Source: Fodinibius salicampi (lineage in GTDB: Bacteria > Bacteroidota > Rhodothermia > Balneolales > Balneolaceae). From it: a stretch of 64,000 nucleotides of DNA. A program made the translations under genes and the position numbers. Positions 36,270 through 45,513 of this stretch are shown piece after piece (the first letter of the stretch is position 1; every line of letters begins with the position of its first letter). The DNA lies in assembly GCF_039545095.1 (NCBI RefSeq), contig NZ_BAABRS010000003.1:434001-498000 (forward strand), read 5' to 3'. The notes beneath the pieces are model-generated. The model made no database searches. It saw nothing but the letters and a program-made list of their open reading frames with translations, and had not been told where the DNA came from.

Positions 36270-36563
36270 ATGCTTCAGCAAGACGACACCAAACTTGAAA
36301 TTTTTGGGTTCGGAGACGAAAACGATGAGGAAGATACCTTTTATTGTCTTGTAAATACGAAGAAAAGTCCCGATGGTATTGACCTGGAGAAACTTTCTAA
36401 CGCGGATCCCCGAAAATTCGATGAAGCGCTCAATGAGATGGGCTGCATTTTACTATTGCGCGGGGATGAGATTGAAGAATTGATCAACCGTGATGCCATT
36501 ACTGATGCCGATCTCCAGAAGTCCCTCTATGAATTAGCCGTAGACGAGGGAATTATTAAGTAA
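36270..36563 (+). CDS. Hypothetical acidic protein, 97 residues
   Basis: The product is unrecognised. It is strongly acidic (Asp and Glu make up about a quarter of the residues), with an N-terminal beta-like part containing GFGDENDEEDTFYCLV and a helical C-terminal half. There is no signal peptide. The gene follows the HTH protein by 50 bases in the same direction. An acidic partner beside a basic DNA-binding protein could modulate it, but this is only a contextual guess. It is convergent with the NUDIX gene, separated by a small hairpin. Confidence 0.6.
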   Translation: MLQQDDTKLEIFGFGDENDEEDTFYCLVNTKKSPDGIDLEKLSNADPRKFDEALNEMGCILLLRGDEIEELINRDAITDADLQKSLYELAVDEGIIK

Positions 36564-36610
36564 TTCATTTAATATCACAAGATAGACTGAGCCATTGCAA
36601 TAGAATCACA

Positions 36611-36641
36611 TACTCCTGGACAGCATATAGTACCAGGGAGT
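36611..36641. terminator. Weak bidirectional hairpin
   Basis: The arms TACTCCTGG and CCAGGGAGTA pair with one bulged base between two convergent genes. No T-run of note follows. Confidence 0.3.
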
Positions 36642-36658
36642 AAATCCTTAATAGCTTT

Positions 36659-37231
36659 CTAAATATCGAAGGGACCTTCTTCTTGCCACCAGTGCCAGGT
36701 TCGCAGCAGGGCAATGATGGTTTTCCCATCCGTAATTTCTCCCTTATGCACCATCTGCAAGGCTTCCTGAAAAGGCATGCGTTCCTTTATTAAAAACTCA
36801 TCATCGTCGACCTGCTGCCTCGCTATTTCAATATCCCAGGCTGCATAAAGATGAATAATTTCATTCGAATAGCCTATTACAGGGTAAAAATGGCCAATAT
36901 AAGCATAAGAGCTGCAAATGAGTCCCGCTTCTTCGTGTACTTCTCTTTTAGCGGCTTCTCCCGCGGTATCTTTGGGATCCAGCTTTCCGGCGGGTACTTC
37001 ATAAAAAATACTTTTAATCGGATATCGGAATTGCCGGACCATCATTACATCTCCGTTTCTGAAAATCGGAATAATAGCTGACGCTCCGGGATGATCAATC
37101 CATTCACGGGTAGAGTTTGATTGGTCCGGTAACCGGACTTTATCAAAAAAAACGTGTAGCAACCGGCCATTAAAAACTTCTTTTGAAGATAAAGTCTGTT
37201 CTACGAGTTTTTGGGAATCGTTCATAGTCAT
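36659..37231 (-). CDS. NUDIX hydrolase (ADP-ribose pyrophosphatase-like)
   Basis: The protein has 190 residues from the ATG at 37231; a second ATG at 37225 and a GTG at 37252 are alternatives, and none has a clear ribosome-binding site. The Nudix box ends GEAAKREVHEEAGL near residue 98 and is preceded by the MVRQFRYP and EVPAGKLD blocks typical of ADP-ribose/NDP-sugar pyrophosphatases. These enzymes hydrolyse ADP-ribose to AMP and ribose-5-phosphate with Mg2+. A good promoter (TTTG, 18 bases, TATATTTA) is visible upstream on the minus strand near 37262-37290. The gene is divergent from the phosphatidyltransferase gene. Confidence 0.9.
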   Translation of the reverse strand: MTMNDSQKLVEQTLSSKEVFNGRLLHVFFDKVRLPDQSNSTREWIDHPGASAIIPIFRNGDVMMVRQFRYPIKSIFYEVPAGKLDPKDTAGEAAKREVHEEAGLICSSYAYIGHFYPVIGYSNEIIHLYAAWDIEIARQQVDDDEFLIKERMPFQEALQMVHKGEITDGKTIIALLRTWHWWQEEGPFDI

Positions 37232-37304
37232 ATTTTTATGTATCTTAGACACTAAACTATTAAATATAGTACTTCGTCAATAATAACAAAGAAATTGCAT
37301 TCTC

Positions 37305-37895
37305 TTGGGCGAAACATATAACATAGATCAGAAAAAAATAGAGGTAAAAGAAGACCTGCTAACCTGGTCAAATGCTATCTCTTTTTCGCGCATACTGGTT
37401 GCCCTGCCCATTGTGTACCTGCACTATACAAATGGCCAACATATTACGTGGACAATTACCATACTCGTTTTGTATGGTATCTTCTCAGACTATCTGGATG
37501 GTTATGTTGCGCGCGTTACGGGCAAAGTCACCGAATGGGGCAAAGTTCTGGATCCGGTGGCGGATAAGTTCTGTGCTTTTCTCCTGTTTTTTTATGCGGC
37601 CTATATCAATATCATCCCGTTGTGGTTTTTTATCATTGAGATATTGCGTGACTTTATCATAATGGCCGGATCACTATATATCCGCTACCTTCGGGGCAAA
37701 GTTGCCATGGCGGGGATGTCCGGGAAAATCAGCGTTAATGTACTGGGACTCTATTGGCTTGCCGCCTTTTTTTTTCCTGAAGCCACGGCCGCTCAGCAAA
37801 TGCTAATGGGTGCATCACTGGCTCTTATGTTTTTCTCCTTCATTGATTATCTTTACCGATTCAATGAAATACGGAAGGGAGTAGAGTTTAATTGA
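37305..37895 (+). CDS. CDP-alcohol phosphatidyltransferase family protein (PgsA-like)
   Basis: The protein has 196 residues with about six membrane segments. The catalytic CDP-alcohol phosphatidyltransferase signature is complete: DYLDGYVAR, then eight residues, G, and DPVADK with its two Asp residues, around residues 62-85. The family transfers a phosphatidyl group from CDP-diacylglycerol to glycerol-phosphate, inositol or similar alcohols in the inner membrane. The best match is to phosphatidylglycerophosphate synthase-like members, but the acceptor cannot be fixed. The only plausible start is the TTG at 37305; no in-frame ATG precedes the first helix. ftsY follows 75 bases downstream. Confidence 0.88.
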   Translation: MGETYNIDQKKIEVKEDLLTWSNAISFSRILVALPIVYLHYTNGQHITWTITILVLYGIFSDYLDGYVARVTGKVTEWGKVLDPVADKFCAFLLFFYAAYINIIPLWFFIIEILRDFIIMAGSLYIRYLRGKVAMAGMSGKISVNVLGLYWLAAFFFPEATAAQQMLMGASLALMFFSFIDYLYRFNEIRKGVEFN

Positions 37896-37970
37896 ATGAT
37901 AATCGTAAATTTTCAGCACTAACAACATACACAAGCAGTGTATGTATAGCTTTATAATCGAAGAAATCGT

Positions 37971-38924
37971 ATGGGTTTTTTAGAAAAAATAGGTCTCAAA
38001 AAGAAAGAAAAGGTCGAAAAAGGCGTTGAAAAAAGCCGATCCGGCATCATGAAAAAGATTGGTAAGGCTATTGCCGGTAAGGATACTGTAGATGCCGCCG
38101 TACTCGACGAGCTGGAAGAAATTCTTATTACCTCGGATGTAGGCGTTAAGACCACGCTTGAAATTATCGACCGCATAGAAGCACGCGTGGCACGGGATAA
38201 ATACCTCAACAGCAGTGAGCTTCAAAGGATACTGCGCGAAGAGATTATTGCCCTGCTTAAGGATCACTCCCCTGACAAGCCAGCTGAATTTGACGCGGAA
38301 TTTCCGCAGAAGCCCCATATCGTAATGGTAGTAGGCGTAAACGGAGTAGGCAAAACAACCTCGATCGGGAAGCTGGCGCATCTCTATAAAAAAGCCGGTA
38401 AAAAAGTAATGCTGGGAGCGGCTGATACCTTTCGCGCCGCGGCAGTGGACCAGCTTAAAATATGGAGCGAACGGGCGGACGTTCCCATCATTCAGCAGGG
38501 ACAAAATGCTGATCCTGCGGCTGTGGCCTATGATACCGTAGAATCGGCCAAGGCCAAAAATGCCGATGTAGCACTGGTCGATACGGCCGGACGCCTGCAC
38601 AATAAAAAATCGCTGATGCAAGAGCTGGCTAAAATAAAACGGGTGATGGGCAAAGTGGTTGAAGATGCCCCGCATGAGGTGTTGCTGGTGCTTGATGCCT
38701 CAACGGGTCAAAATGCGATGCAGCAGGCCAAAGCATTTACCGATTTTGTAGATATTACCGGCCTGGTGCTTACCAAGCTGGACGGCACCGCTAAAGGAGG
38801 GATCGTAATTGGGGTTTCCAACGAATTGGATGTACCGGTCAAATATATCGGCGTGGGTGAAAATATCGAAGACCTGCAGGTCTTTGACCGCGAGCTGTTT
38901 GTCAACTCCATGTTTAGCGACTAG
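37971..38924 (+). CDS. ftsY: Signal recognition particle receptor FtsY
   Basis: The protein has 317 residues. A short basic N-terminal region ([17 protein letters not shown]) replaces the long acidic A domain of E. coli. The four-helix N domain spans about 30-100. The NG GTPase carries [15 protein letters not shown] (P-loop), [32 protein letters not shown] and the terminal [13 protein letters not shown]. FtsY docks ribosome-SRP complexes at the membrane for co-translational insertion. The gene follows the phosphatidyltransferase by 75 bases in the same direction and may share its transcript. Confidence 0.97.
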   Translation: MGFLEKIGLKKKEKVEKGVEKSRSGIMKKIGKAIAGKDTVDAAVLDELEEILITSDVGVKTTLEIIDRIEARVARDKYLNSSELQRILREEIIALLKDHSPDKPAEFDAEFPQKPHIVMVVGVNGVGKTTSIGKLAHLYKKAGKKVMLGAADTFRAAAVDQLKIWSERADVPIIQQGQNADPAAVAYDTVESAKAKNADVALVDTAGRLHNKKSLMQELAKIKRVMGKVVEDAPHEVLLVLDASTGQNAMQQAKAFTDFVDITGLVLTKLDGTAKGGIVIGVSNELDVPVKYIGVGENIEDLQVFDRELFVNSMFSD

Positions 38925-38970
38925 TGGCTATTTTTGCCCGATGCACGGTGCACATCTTTCAACTCATCCA

Positions 38971-39001
38971 ATAAAAAAGCCATGCTAAAAATAGCATGGC
39001 T
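38971..39001 (-). terminator. Minus-strand Rho-independent terminator
   Basis: Ten-base arms AGCCATGCTA and TAGCATGGCT flank a four-base AAAA loop. On the minus strand the stem is followed by TTTTTTATT. It therefore ends a minus-strand transcript, and the only minus-strand candidate is the small gene at 39041-39145. It may also end the ftsY transcript from the other side. Confidence 0.8.
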
Positions 39002-39040
39002 TAAATCTATCGTATTTCGTTAAAGAATTATTCTTTTCCC

Positions 39041-39145
39041 TTACTCCCTGCCGTCATCTTCCTCATCAGTATCTGTTTCAGTTTCATGGTCAGGCAAAGC
39101 AAATTTAATCGACGTAAGTTTGTGATCTTCGATTAGTCCAAACAT
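39041..39145 (-). CDS. 34-residue acidic small protein
   Basis: The frame begins with ATG six bases after a perfect AGGAG and ends with TAA, followed 40 bases later by a minus-strand terminator. The peptide starts MFGLIEDHKLTSIKFALPD and ends in a highly acidic tail (TDTDEEDDGRE). Ribosome-binding site, frame and terminator line up in the right order and spacing, which is why it is called despite its size. It has no membrane segment or signal peptide. The product is unrecognised; it could be a regulator of, or leader near, the divergent TPR-CHAT gene 165 bases away. Confidence 0.6.
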   Translation of the reverse strand: MFGLIEDHKLTSIKFALPDHETETDTDEEDDGRE

Positions 39146-39309
39146 AATGATCTCCTGATTTTGTTATGATTTATATATAATTGGCGCCCCCTCAAACTGA
39201 GCACTATTATAAAGTGGTTTTAATTTGGGATAATATCAAACTTTTTAAATACTTTCTTATATATTAGTGGCTCAACGGCGATTAAAATAGCTGGGATTCA
39301 ACATCTACC

Positions 39310-42237
39310 ATGAACAAACGGTGGCTTTTCTTTTTCTTTGCCTTTCTTCTTCTACCGATTATAGTATGGGGACAAAGTATACAGCTGGCCGATTCTCTCT
39401 TTAAAACGGGCCAGCAATTTGACGAACGGGGCCAGATGGAGGAGTCGGAATTCTACTACCGCGAGGCCTATCAGATCTATCGCAATTTCCAGGATACCAC
39501 CTCCTGGCTGGAGGCTGGAAAAGAATATGCCAGCGCCATGGTGTACCGCTCAAAGAATGAGCAGGCTCTGGAGTTATACCAGCAGCTGCTGAAGGTCGAC
39601 CACCCGGCTAATGACACCTATAACCGGGGCGATCTCTACAACAGCATGGGGTGGGCCTCCAACCGAATGGGGAAGCCCGACCAGGCGCTGTCTTATTATG
39701 AGCAATCGCTCCCCCTGGCCGAAAAATCCGGGGATAAAGAGCTAATTGGCGTAGTATATGACAACCTGGGCAGCGCGTATCACCGAAAGGGGAACTACAG
39801 CAAGGCGCTGGAATTCAGCCAACGAGCTCTCCCGTACTTTGAAGAGATCGACAATCAGAGTTCTATTGCCATTACACTCAATAATATAGGCAATATTTAT
39901 GAAGCCCTATTACTGTATGACCAAGCCCTAGAATACTATAATCGAAGCCTTGATCTTCAAGAAGACATAGGCAACGCCCATTCGTTATACAGCGTTTATA
40001 GTAGTATTGCCGGCGTACAGTTTTCACTTGGCAATTATGATCAGGCACTGGTGTCCCACCAAAAAAGCCTGGAACTGGCCCGCCAGACGGGAACGCCAAG
40101 CAGTATTGCTTCAGCCCTTAACAATATTGGCTTATTGTACAAACGGCTGGGTGAATACGACAAAGCCCTGGACTATTACCAGCAGAGCCTGGCAATGAAG
40201 GACGATATGACCAGTCCCCAATCTATTGCCGTTACTACTAAAAACTTGGGTATGCTGCTTTGGGAGCAGGGAAAGACCGAAAAGGCCGCTGAGCATTACC
40301 GGGAAGCGATGGAGCTGCGCAAGCAAGTTGGCAATCCCTATGATATCGCTTCCTCACTAAATACCATGGTAACGCTCGAACTTGAAAACAAAAATTTTGA
40401 GCAAGCTTGGGAATATGCCTATCAAATTCAGCAGATTGGAGATTCTACCGACAGCTATTCGATCCTGGAGGACGCCGCTACCTATGCCGGGCATATTCAT
40501 GAAGCCCAAGGAAAAGATCGGGAAGCCCTGCAGCATTTTAAAAAAGCCCACGCCTACAGCCAGTTCCTGCCGGAAAACAAACAACTAGCTTCTCTGCAAA
40601 ATCTGGCCCGGCAGTACCACAAAATGAATTCCGACAGTGCGCTCATCTACGGTCAGCAGGTCATAGACATCATCGAAAACAACCGTTCCAGGGCAGGGTC
40701 TGTTTCAGAATTAAAAACAGGATATTTTCAAAAGCATTCCGACTTTTATATAGAATTGGCTTCCTGGGTTCTGCAATACAAAAAGGACACGTCCCGGGCT
40801 TTCGAGCTGGTTGAACAAGCCAAGGCCCGGGCATTACGGGATGATCTCGCCAAAGCACGACAAAACATCGACCAGCAGCTGCCCGAAGAAGTCCGGGTTG
40901 AGCGCAATGAAAAGCGCAACACGATTGATTCGCTCTATACCCAACTGGATATCACATCTGATCTGCAGGAACAGTCCCAAATTAACCAGACCATCCAAAC
41001 GGCAGAGCTGGAGCTTGCAGCTTATGAAAACGAGCTGGCTGAGCAATACCCGGTTATTCAGAAAGTACAATCATCCGAGGCCATCAACTTAGAACAGGCT
41101 CAGTCCCTGATCGACGAAAATACGGCGGTATTACAATATGCTATTAGTGATAAAGACCTGCTTATCTTTCTTATCTGCCAGGATGATGTACAGCTTAAGC
41201 GGGTCCCCATTGCCGAAGGGCAATCAATCGATAGTACCCTGACCCAACAGGTAGCAGGTTTCCGGGATGCCATACTCTCGAACGCACCCAAAGAAACCTT
41301 ACAGAAACATTCCAAAAAACTATTCGGCACGCTCATCCAACCCTTTCAACAGCAGCTGAAAAACTATGAGCAATTAATAGTGGTACCCGATGGGGCACTG
41401 GCTTATATGCCCTTCGAAGCGATATTACAGAACAACCGGTATTTAGTTGAGGATTATCACATAAAATATGTGCCTTCTCTCACCACGCTTACGCTACTGG
41501 ATCAATCAAGACCGGAGAAACAGAACGATTTATTAGCCGTTGCGGGATCACAGTTCAATGAGAATACATCAGAGGTCAGCCTTAACAGTACCGGACGCCT
41601 TACGTCACTCCCCTCTACCAACATGGAAGTAGATTCCATCGCCTCACACTTCCAGCAAAAAGCGATACTTAAGGATGATCTGGTAACCGAACAAAATCTT
41701 AAGAACCGGCTTCGGGAAAACAGCTACCAATATGTTCACCTGGCTACGCATGGCATTATTGATGAATCACAACCGGGCCGGAGCGGACTGGCACTTTCTT
41801 CCGGTGATGAAATTACGCCATCCTCCATAGAAGATGGCATGTTGCGTAGCTCTGAGATATTCGGCCTCAATATTAATTCGGATATGGTAGTATTGAGTGC
41901 CTGCAACACCGGACTTGGCAAGGTGGTTAAGGGAGAAGGCATGCTGGGTATGCAGCGTTCTTTCTTCTTTGCCGGAGCTTCTACAGTGGTGGTGAGCCTG
42001 TGGAATGTCTATGACCGCTCTACCGCTTCCCTTATGAATGAATTTTACAAGGCCCTTTTAAACGAAGAAATGCAAGAAAGCTGGATGGACACCGCCCTCC
42101 GCTGGATTGGCTGGGATGAATCGCTTCCCTTTGGACTAAAAGCCCCGGCAATGCGACAGGCGAAGCTACAAATGATTAATCATCCGCTATTCAATCATCC
42201 GGTCTACTGGGCACCATTTATTGTAGTGGGCCGCTAA
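39310..42237 (+). CDS. Exported TPR-repeat protein with C-terminal CHAT caspase-like domain
   Basis: The protein has 975 residues. A signal peptide (about 1-22, ending VWGQ) is followed by roughly eight to ten tetratricopeptide repeats (about 25-440; e.g. ALSYYEQSLPLAEKSGD and ALDYYQQSLAMKDD). A helical linker with coiled-coil tendency (about 480-590) leads to a CHAT domain (about 650-975). The catalytic His814 in HLATHG and Cys865 in LSACNTG are both intact. CHAT domains are caspase-family proteases; TPR-CHAT proteins act in some defence systems, but the signal peptide points to an extracytoplasmic role here. No adjacent substrate gene is recognised. Confidence 0.85.
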   Translation: MNKRWLFFFFAFLLLPIIVWGQSIQLADSLFKTGQQFDERGQMEESEFYYREAYQIYRNFQDTTSWLEAGKEYASAMVYRSKNEQALELYQQLLKVDHPANDTYNRGDLYNSMGWASNRMGKPDQALSYYEQSLPLAEKSGDKELIGVVYDNLGSAYHRKGNYSKALEFSQRALPYFEEIDNQSSIAITLNNIGNIYEALLLYDQALEYYNRSLDLQEDIGNAHSLYSVYSSIAGVQFSLGNYDQALVSHQKSLELARQTGTPSSIASALNNIGLLYKRLGEYDKALDYYQQSLAMKDDMTSPQSIAVTTKNLGMLLWEQGKTEKAAEHYREAMELRKQVGNPYDIASSLNTMVTLELENKNFEQAWEYAYQIQQIGDSTDSYSILEDAATYAGHIHEAQGKDREALQHFKKAHAYSQFLPENKQLASLQNLARQYHKMNSDSALIYGQQVIDIIENNRSRAGSVSELKTGYFQKHSDFYIELASWVLQYKKDTSRAFELVEQAKARALRDDLAKARQNIDQQLPEEVRVERNEKRNTIDSLYTQLDITSDLQEQSQINQTIQTAELELAAYENELAEQYPVIQKVQSSEAINLEQAQSLIDENTAVLQYAISDKDLLIFLICQDDVQLKRVPIAEGQSIDSTLTQQVAGFRDAILSNAPKETLQKHSKKLFGTLIQPFQQQLKNYEQLIVVPDGALAYMPFEAILQNNRYLVEDYHIKYVPSLTTLTLLDQSRPEKQNDLLAVAGSQFNENTSEVSLNSTGRLTSLPSTNMEVDSIASHFQQKAILKDDLVTEQNLKNRLRENSYQYVHLATHGIIDESQPGRSGLALSSGDEITPSSIEDGMLRSSEIFGLNINSDMVVLSACNTGLGKVVKGEGMLGMQRSFFFAGASTVVVSLWNVYDRSTASLMNEFYKALLNEEMQESWMDTALRWIGWDESLPFGLKAPAMRQAKLQMINHPLFNHPVYWAPFIVVGR

Positions 42238-42267
42238 AAAAGCAGCAGCAATAAAGACTCAACAAAT

Positions 42268-43647
42268 CTACTGATGCTTTTTAGCGATGGATTCCAGTCG
42301 CTTGTCAATATCCTCTCTGGAAAGCCAGTTACCGCGATACATGACCCCGGCAATATTATTTGAATTGGAAATATCATCCAGTGGATTGGATTCCAGCAAA
42401 ACCATATCCGCTACTTTTCCTTCAGCAATAGTCCCGCTATTCTCCAGGTCATCCAAATATTTGGCCGTATTATAGGTACCGGTTCTCAATGCCTGGTAGG
42501 GTGTCAGGTCTGAATTCACGATATAACGCAGCTCATGGTGAACCGAAAATCCAGGGACATTAAAGATTTGAGGAGCATCGGAACCCAGCAAGAGGTCTGC
42601 CCCCGCATCGTGCAGCGCCTTGATCATATCACGACGGAGCCGTAAATATTCCTTTGCTAACTCTTCGGTATATATATCATGGCCGGTAATTGACTTTTTG
42701 CTGTCTATCCACTGTTCAACCGTTTCATTGGGCATATATTGAAATTCCGGGCGCTCGGCCAGTTCTTCCGGCGGGTCTGTACCCAGTACATGTTCAAGCA
42801 AAGCTTGTGTCGGGACATTCCAGGTTCCGCTTTCTGCCGTCATCTTAGCAACCTCCGGTACACGGCTCCGGTCAACATAGGGCACTGCGTGCATCCCAAA
42901 ATAAATAACTCCGGGATCTTCAACCTCCTCCGTATCCAGTGTGTCTCCTGCCAAGGCCTCCATATATTTGTCCAGGTGGTCAATCGTCGTTTGTCCTGCT
43001 TCAATAGCCCTTTCTAGTCCAACGGAAGCAGGGACATGTCCGGAAAACTCAATACCAACTTTATTCGCCTCTTCGGCGATTGCGTTGTATTCTTCCAGGG
43101 TAAGTCCGGGAAATATTTTTAAGAAATCGTATCCGGCCTCGTGCTGGTCGCGAACCCTCTGCCGGGCGTGCTCAAGGCTGTCTACGCTCTCCCCACTGAA
43201 ACCCGGACCTGAAGTGTAAACCCGGGGACTTACGATTTCATTTTGAGCGGCTTGCTTTTGCAAATCAAGATGGGATGGTTCTCCCAGCATCCCCCGGATA
43301 GTCGTAATACCATTGGAGAGATAGAGAAACAGCACATCCTCCACATATTCCTGCTCTGCATCCCCGGATGGAATATGGGCGTGCATTTCCGATAAACCGG
43401 GGATCAGGAATTTCCCCTCTCCGTCAATCCGGCTGGCTGTTTCTGGTATCCCTGCCTGATCTGCCGTGACAATTCGTACAATCTGATCATCCTTAATGAA
43501 TACGGTACGATTCTGCAGGACCTTCCCGTCATTGTCCATTGTAATGACTCCTACATTTTCGATCACTTTATCGGCATCAACCGTTTCCTGTGTCGAACAG
43601 CTGAGCAATAATCCCACTAGCCCTAATAGCACTATTTGTATCCGCAT
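42268..43647 (-). CDS. Amidohydrolase-family lipoprotein
   Basis: The protein has 459 residues. The signal peptide ends in lipobox LLLSC (Cys17). The amidohydrolase TIM barrel shows HAH in SEMHAHIPSG (metal ligands), further His ligands in FSGHVPAS and TIDHLDKY, and the terminal catalytic Asp in LLLGSDAPQ. A small beta-sandwich built from both ends closes the fold (FIKDDQIVRI and GKVADMVLLESNPLDDI). Such periplasmic relatives of imidazolonepropionase and prolidase hydrolyse cyclic amides or peptides; the substrate is unknown. It is convergent with the TPR-CHAT gene, 30 bases away. Confidence 0.9.
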   Translation of the reverse strand: MRIQIVLLGLVGLLLSCSTQETVDADKVIENVGVITMDNDGKVLQNRTVFIKDDQIVRIVTADQAGIPETASRIDGEGKFLIPGLSEMHAHIPSGDAEQEYVEDVLFLYLSNGITTIRGMLGEPSHLDLQKQAAQNEIVSPRVYTSGPGFSGESVDSLEHARQRVRDQHEAGYDFLKIFPGLTLEEYNAIAEEANKVGIEFSGHVPASVGLERAIEAGQTTIDHLDKYMEALAGDTLDTEEVEDPGVIYFGMHAVPYVDRSRVPEVAKMTAESGTWNVPTQALLEHVLGTDPPEELAERPEFQYMPNETVEQWIDSKKSITGHDIYTEELAKEYLRLRRDMIKALHDAGADLLLGSDAPQIFNVPGFSVHHELRYIVNSDLTPYQALRTGTYNTAKYLDDLENSGTIAEGKVADMVLLESNPLDDISNSNNIAGVMYRGNWLSREDIDKRLESIAKKHQ

Positions 43648-43810
43648 AATATTATCCCTTTATATTTATATGAATGGATTTAAGTGCCTACAGTAAATAA
43701 ATCCCACCAAGTACCCAGTTATTGTCAATGAAATAATTTGATTAAAATTTTTATCAAAGTAAACTTTTCGGGAATCTACACAATAGATAGAATAAAAAAT
43801 GAGGCCAGTA

Positions 43811-45382
43811 TCAGGTCCTGAATTCCGTACTGAGAATCATCTCTTCTGATCCGCTTTTATCTGACAGGCTTAGCTCCGCCAGTTTTTGTCCCGCTTGGGT
43901 AATAGGCAGACAGACGGCGCTGGCACCTGCTTTTGCTAACGCCCTGTGTTCTTCCTCTTGTGTTGTAAGGGCATAAATAGATCCTTTAAACTTGTTGGAA
44001 CGCATATACTTAGTGGCATTCACCTTTGCTTCCGGACTGCCAATTGCCAGAATAACAGATTGTATATCACTCAAATCAAGGGTGCTCCAAAGTTCAATAT
44101 CCTGCATATCACCATAGATTACGCGCCGGCCTTCCGACAGGTTACTTTCAATACGAGCCGGATCTATATCCATCCCTACTACGTGCTTTTCCTCTTTTTT
44201 AAGTCGATCATAAGCAGCCTGACCAGCATTACCCATACCCACAACAAGGAATTCGGCTGATCCGAGAGATATGGTCTGCTGGTCGGGATGCCGCACGTCA
44301 CGCTCAAAACGGATCAAAAACATTTCCATGCGTTCCCACAGTTCCTCTTCCCAGATCGAAATGGGGGCATTCAGGGCGAAGGAGATCGCGGTAAGCAGGG
44401 CAAAAGCGACGACCACTCCTTCCGGAATAAATCCCGCAGAAGCTGCAACCGAACCGGCAATCAGGGTGAATTCACTATATGAGGTAAGGGTGATGGTTGC
44501 AACAAAGGAAGTTCGTGCTCTCAATTTAAAGGTCAACATCAGAATAAAAAACATCACTGCTTTCAGAGGAAGGATAGCAATTGCAGCCAGGGCAAGGTAA
44601 AAATCCTGGAGCCCTGGGAATCCTGCTAATCCCACTTCAAGGAAAAAACCCACCAGAAACGCTTCTTTCAGTCCCCAGAGTTTTTTTGAGAGCTCATCTG
44701 CTACCTCGTGACCGGATAACAGCATTCCCGCAGCCAGTGCTCCCAATTCCGAGGAAAGGCCTACTCCCTCAAAAGCAGCCCCACCTCCAATAGCCAGCAT
44801 CAGGGCAAAGAGAAGCTTAAGCTCTTCCTCATTACTGAGTTCCACAATTTTAATTACCGCAGGACGAATAAACGGCAACCCAAACAGAACAAGACTCCAC
44901 GGGGAAGGTACCGTGCCGCTGGTTAAACCCAATAATACGATCGCTACTATATCCTGAAGAATGAGAATACCGATGGCCACCCGTCCGTGGAATGCCCCGA
45001 GTTCATCCCTTCGCTCCAGATTTTTGGCCGTCAAAACGGTACTTGAAAACCCCAACACTACCGCAATAATGAGAGAGGCCAGCAAGCTGTATCCAAAGGC
45101 TAAGGCAACCGGAACAAAAATAGCAGTACTGAAGAGCAGGTGCAGTCCACCTGTTCCCAGAACCTCAATTCTAAATATATTCTTTAGCCGCAGATGAAGT
45201 CCAACAGTAAAAAGCAGTAATAATACTCCAAGATGGGCCACTTCATGAAGTGCCGCGCCGGCCTCATATCCATAAACAGAAAGAAGCATTCCTGCTGCCA
45301 GGTAACCAACTAAAGGAGGGAGTTTTATCCGGGAAACCAGCATCCCGAAAATAAAGGCCATACCAATCCAAAGAATATCCAT
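43811..45382 (-). CDS. CPA2-type cation:proton antiporter with TrkA-N domain (YbaL-like)
   Basis: The protein has 523 residues. About 12 membrane segments occupy residues 1-335, including a VVLGFSSTVLTAKNLE block and AFEGVGLSSELGALAAGMLLSG. A cytoplasmic TrkA-N domain follows, with the nucleotide motif VVGMGNAGQAAYDRL near residue 380 and Asp in GMDIDP that suits NAD(H). Unlike the KefB-type protein at 645, there is no TrkA-C domain after it, so ligand gating must differ. A TATATTTG -7 box lies at 45458-45465 on the minus strand, 76 bases upstream. The gene stands alone. Confidence 0.92.
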   Translation of the reverse strand: MDILWIGMAFIFGMLVSRIKLPPLVGYLAAGMLLSVYGYEAGAALHEVAHLGVLLLLFTVGLHLRLKNIFRIEVLGTGGLHLLFSTAIFVPVALAFGYSLLASLIIAVVLGFSSTVLTAKNLERRDELGAFHGRVAIGILILQDIVAIVLLGLTSGTVPSPWSLVLFGLPFIRPAVIKIVELSNEEELKLLFALMLAIGGGAAFEGVGLSSELGALAAGMLLSGHEVADELSKKLWGLKEAFLVGFFLEVGLAGFPGLQDFYLALAAIAILPLKAVMFFILMLTFKLRARTSFVATITLTSYSEFTLIAGSVAASAGFIPEGVVVAFALLTAISFALNAPISIWEEELWERMEMFLIRFERDVRHPDQQTISLGSAEFLVVGMGNAGQAAYDRLKKEEKHVVGMDIDPARIESNLSEGRRVIYGDMQDIELWSTLDLSDIQSVILAIGSPEAKVNATKYMRSNKFKGSIYALTTQEEEHRALAKAGASAVCLPITQAGQKLAELSLSDKSGSEEMILSTEFRT

Positions 45383-45457
45383 CTAATGTATCTTCTGAAA
45401 ATTCATTTTCATCTACGATTCGTTTAAAAAGCCCTTGAGCAGCAGGCAAAGTAAAAC

Positions 45458-45465
45458 CAAATATA
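45458..45465 (-). promoter_or_regulatory. Possible -7 box of the YbaL-like gene
   Basis: TATATTTG on the minus strand matches TAnnTTTG exactly. It is 76 bases upstream of the start at 45382. No -33 TTG at suitable spacing was found. Confidence 0.35.
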
Positions 45466-45513
45466 TAAAGTATATGCTATAAATACTTGGTTTTATTCTG
45501 CTTTGTGCCTTCT

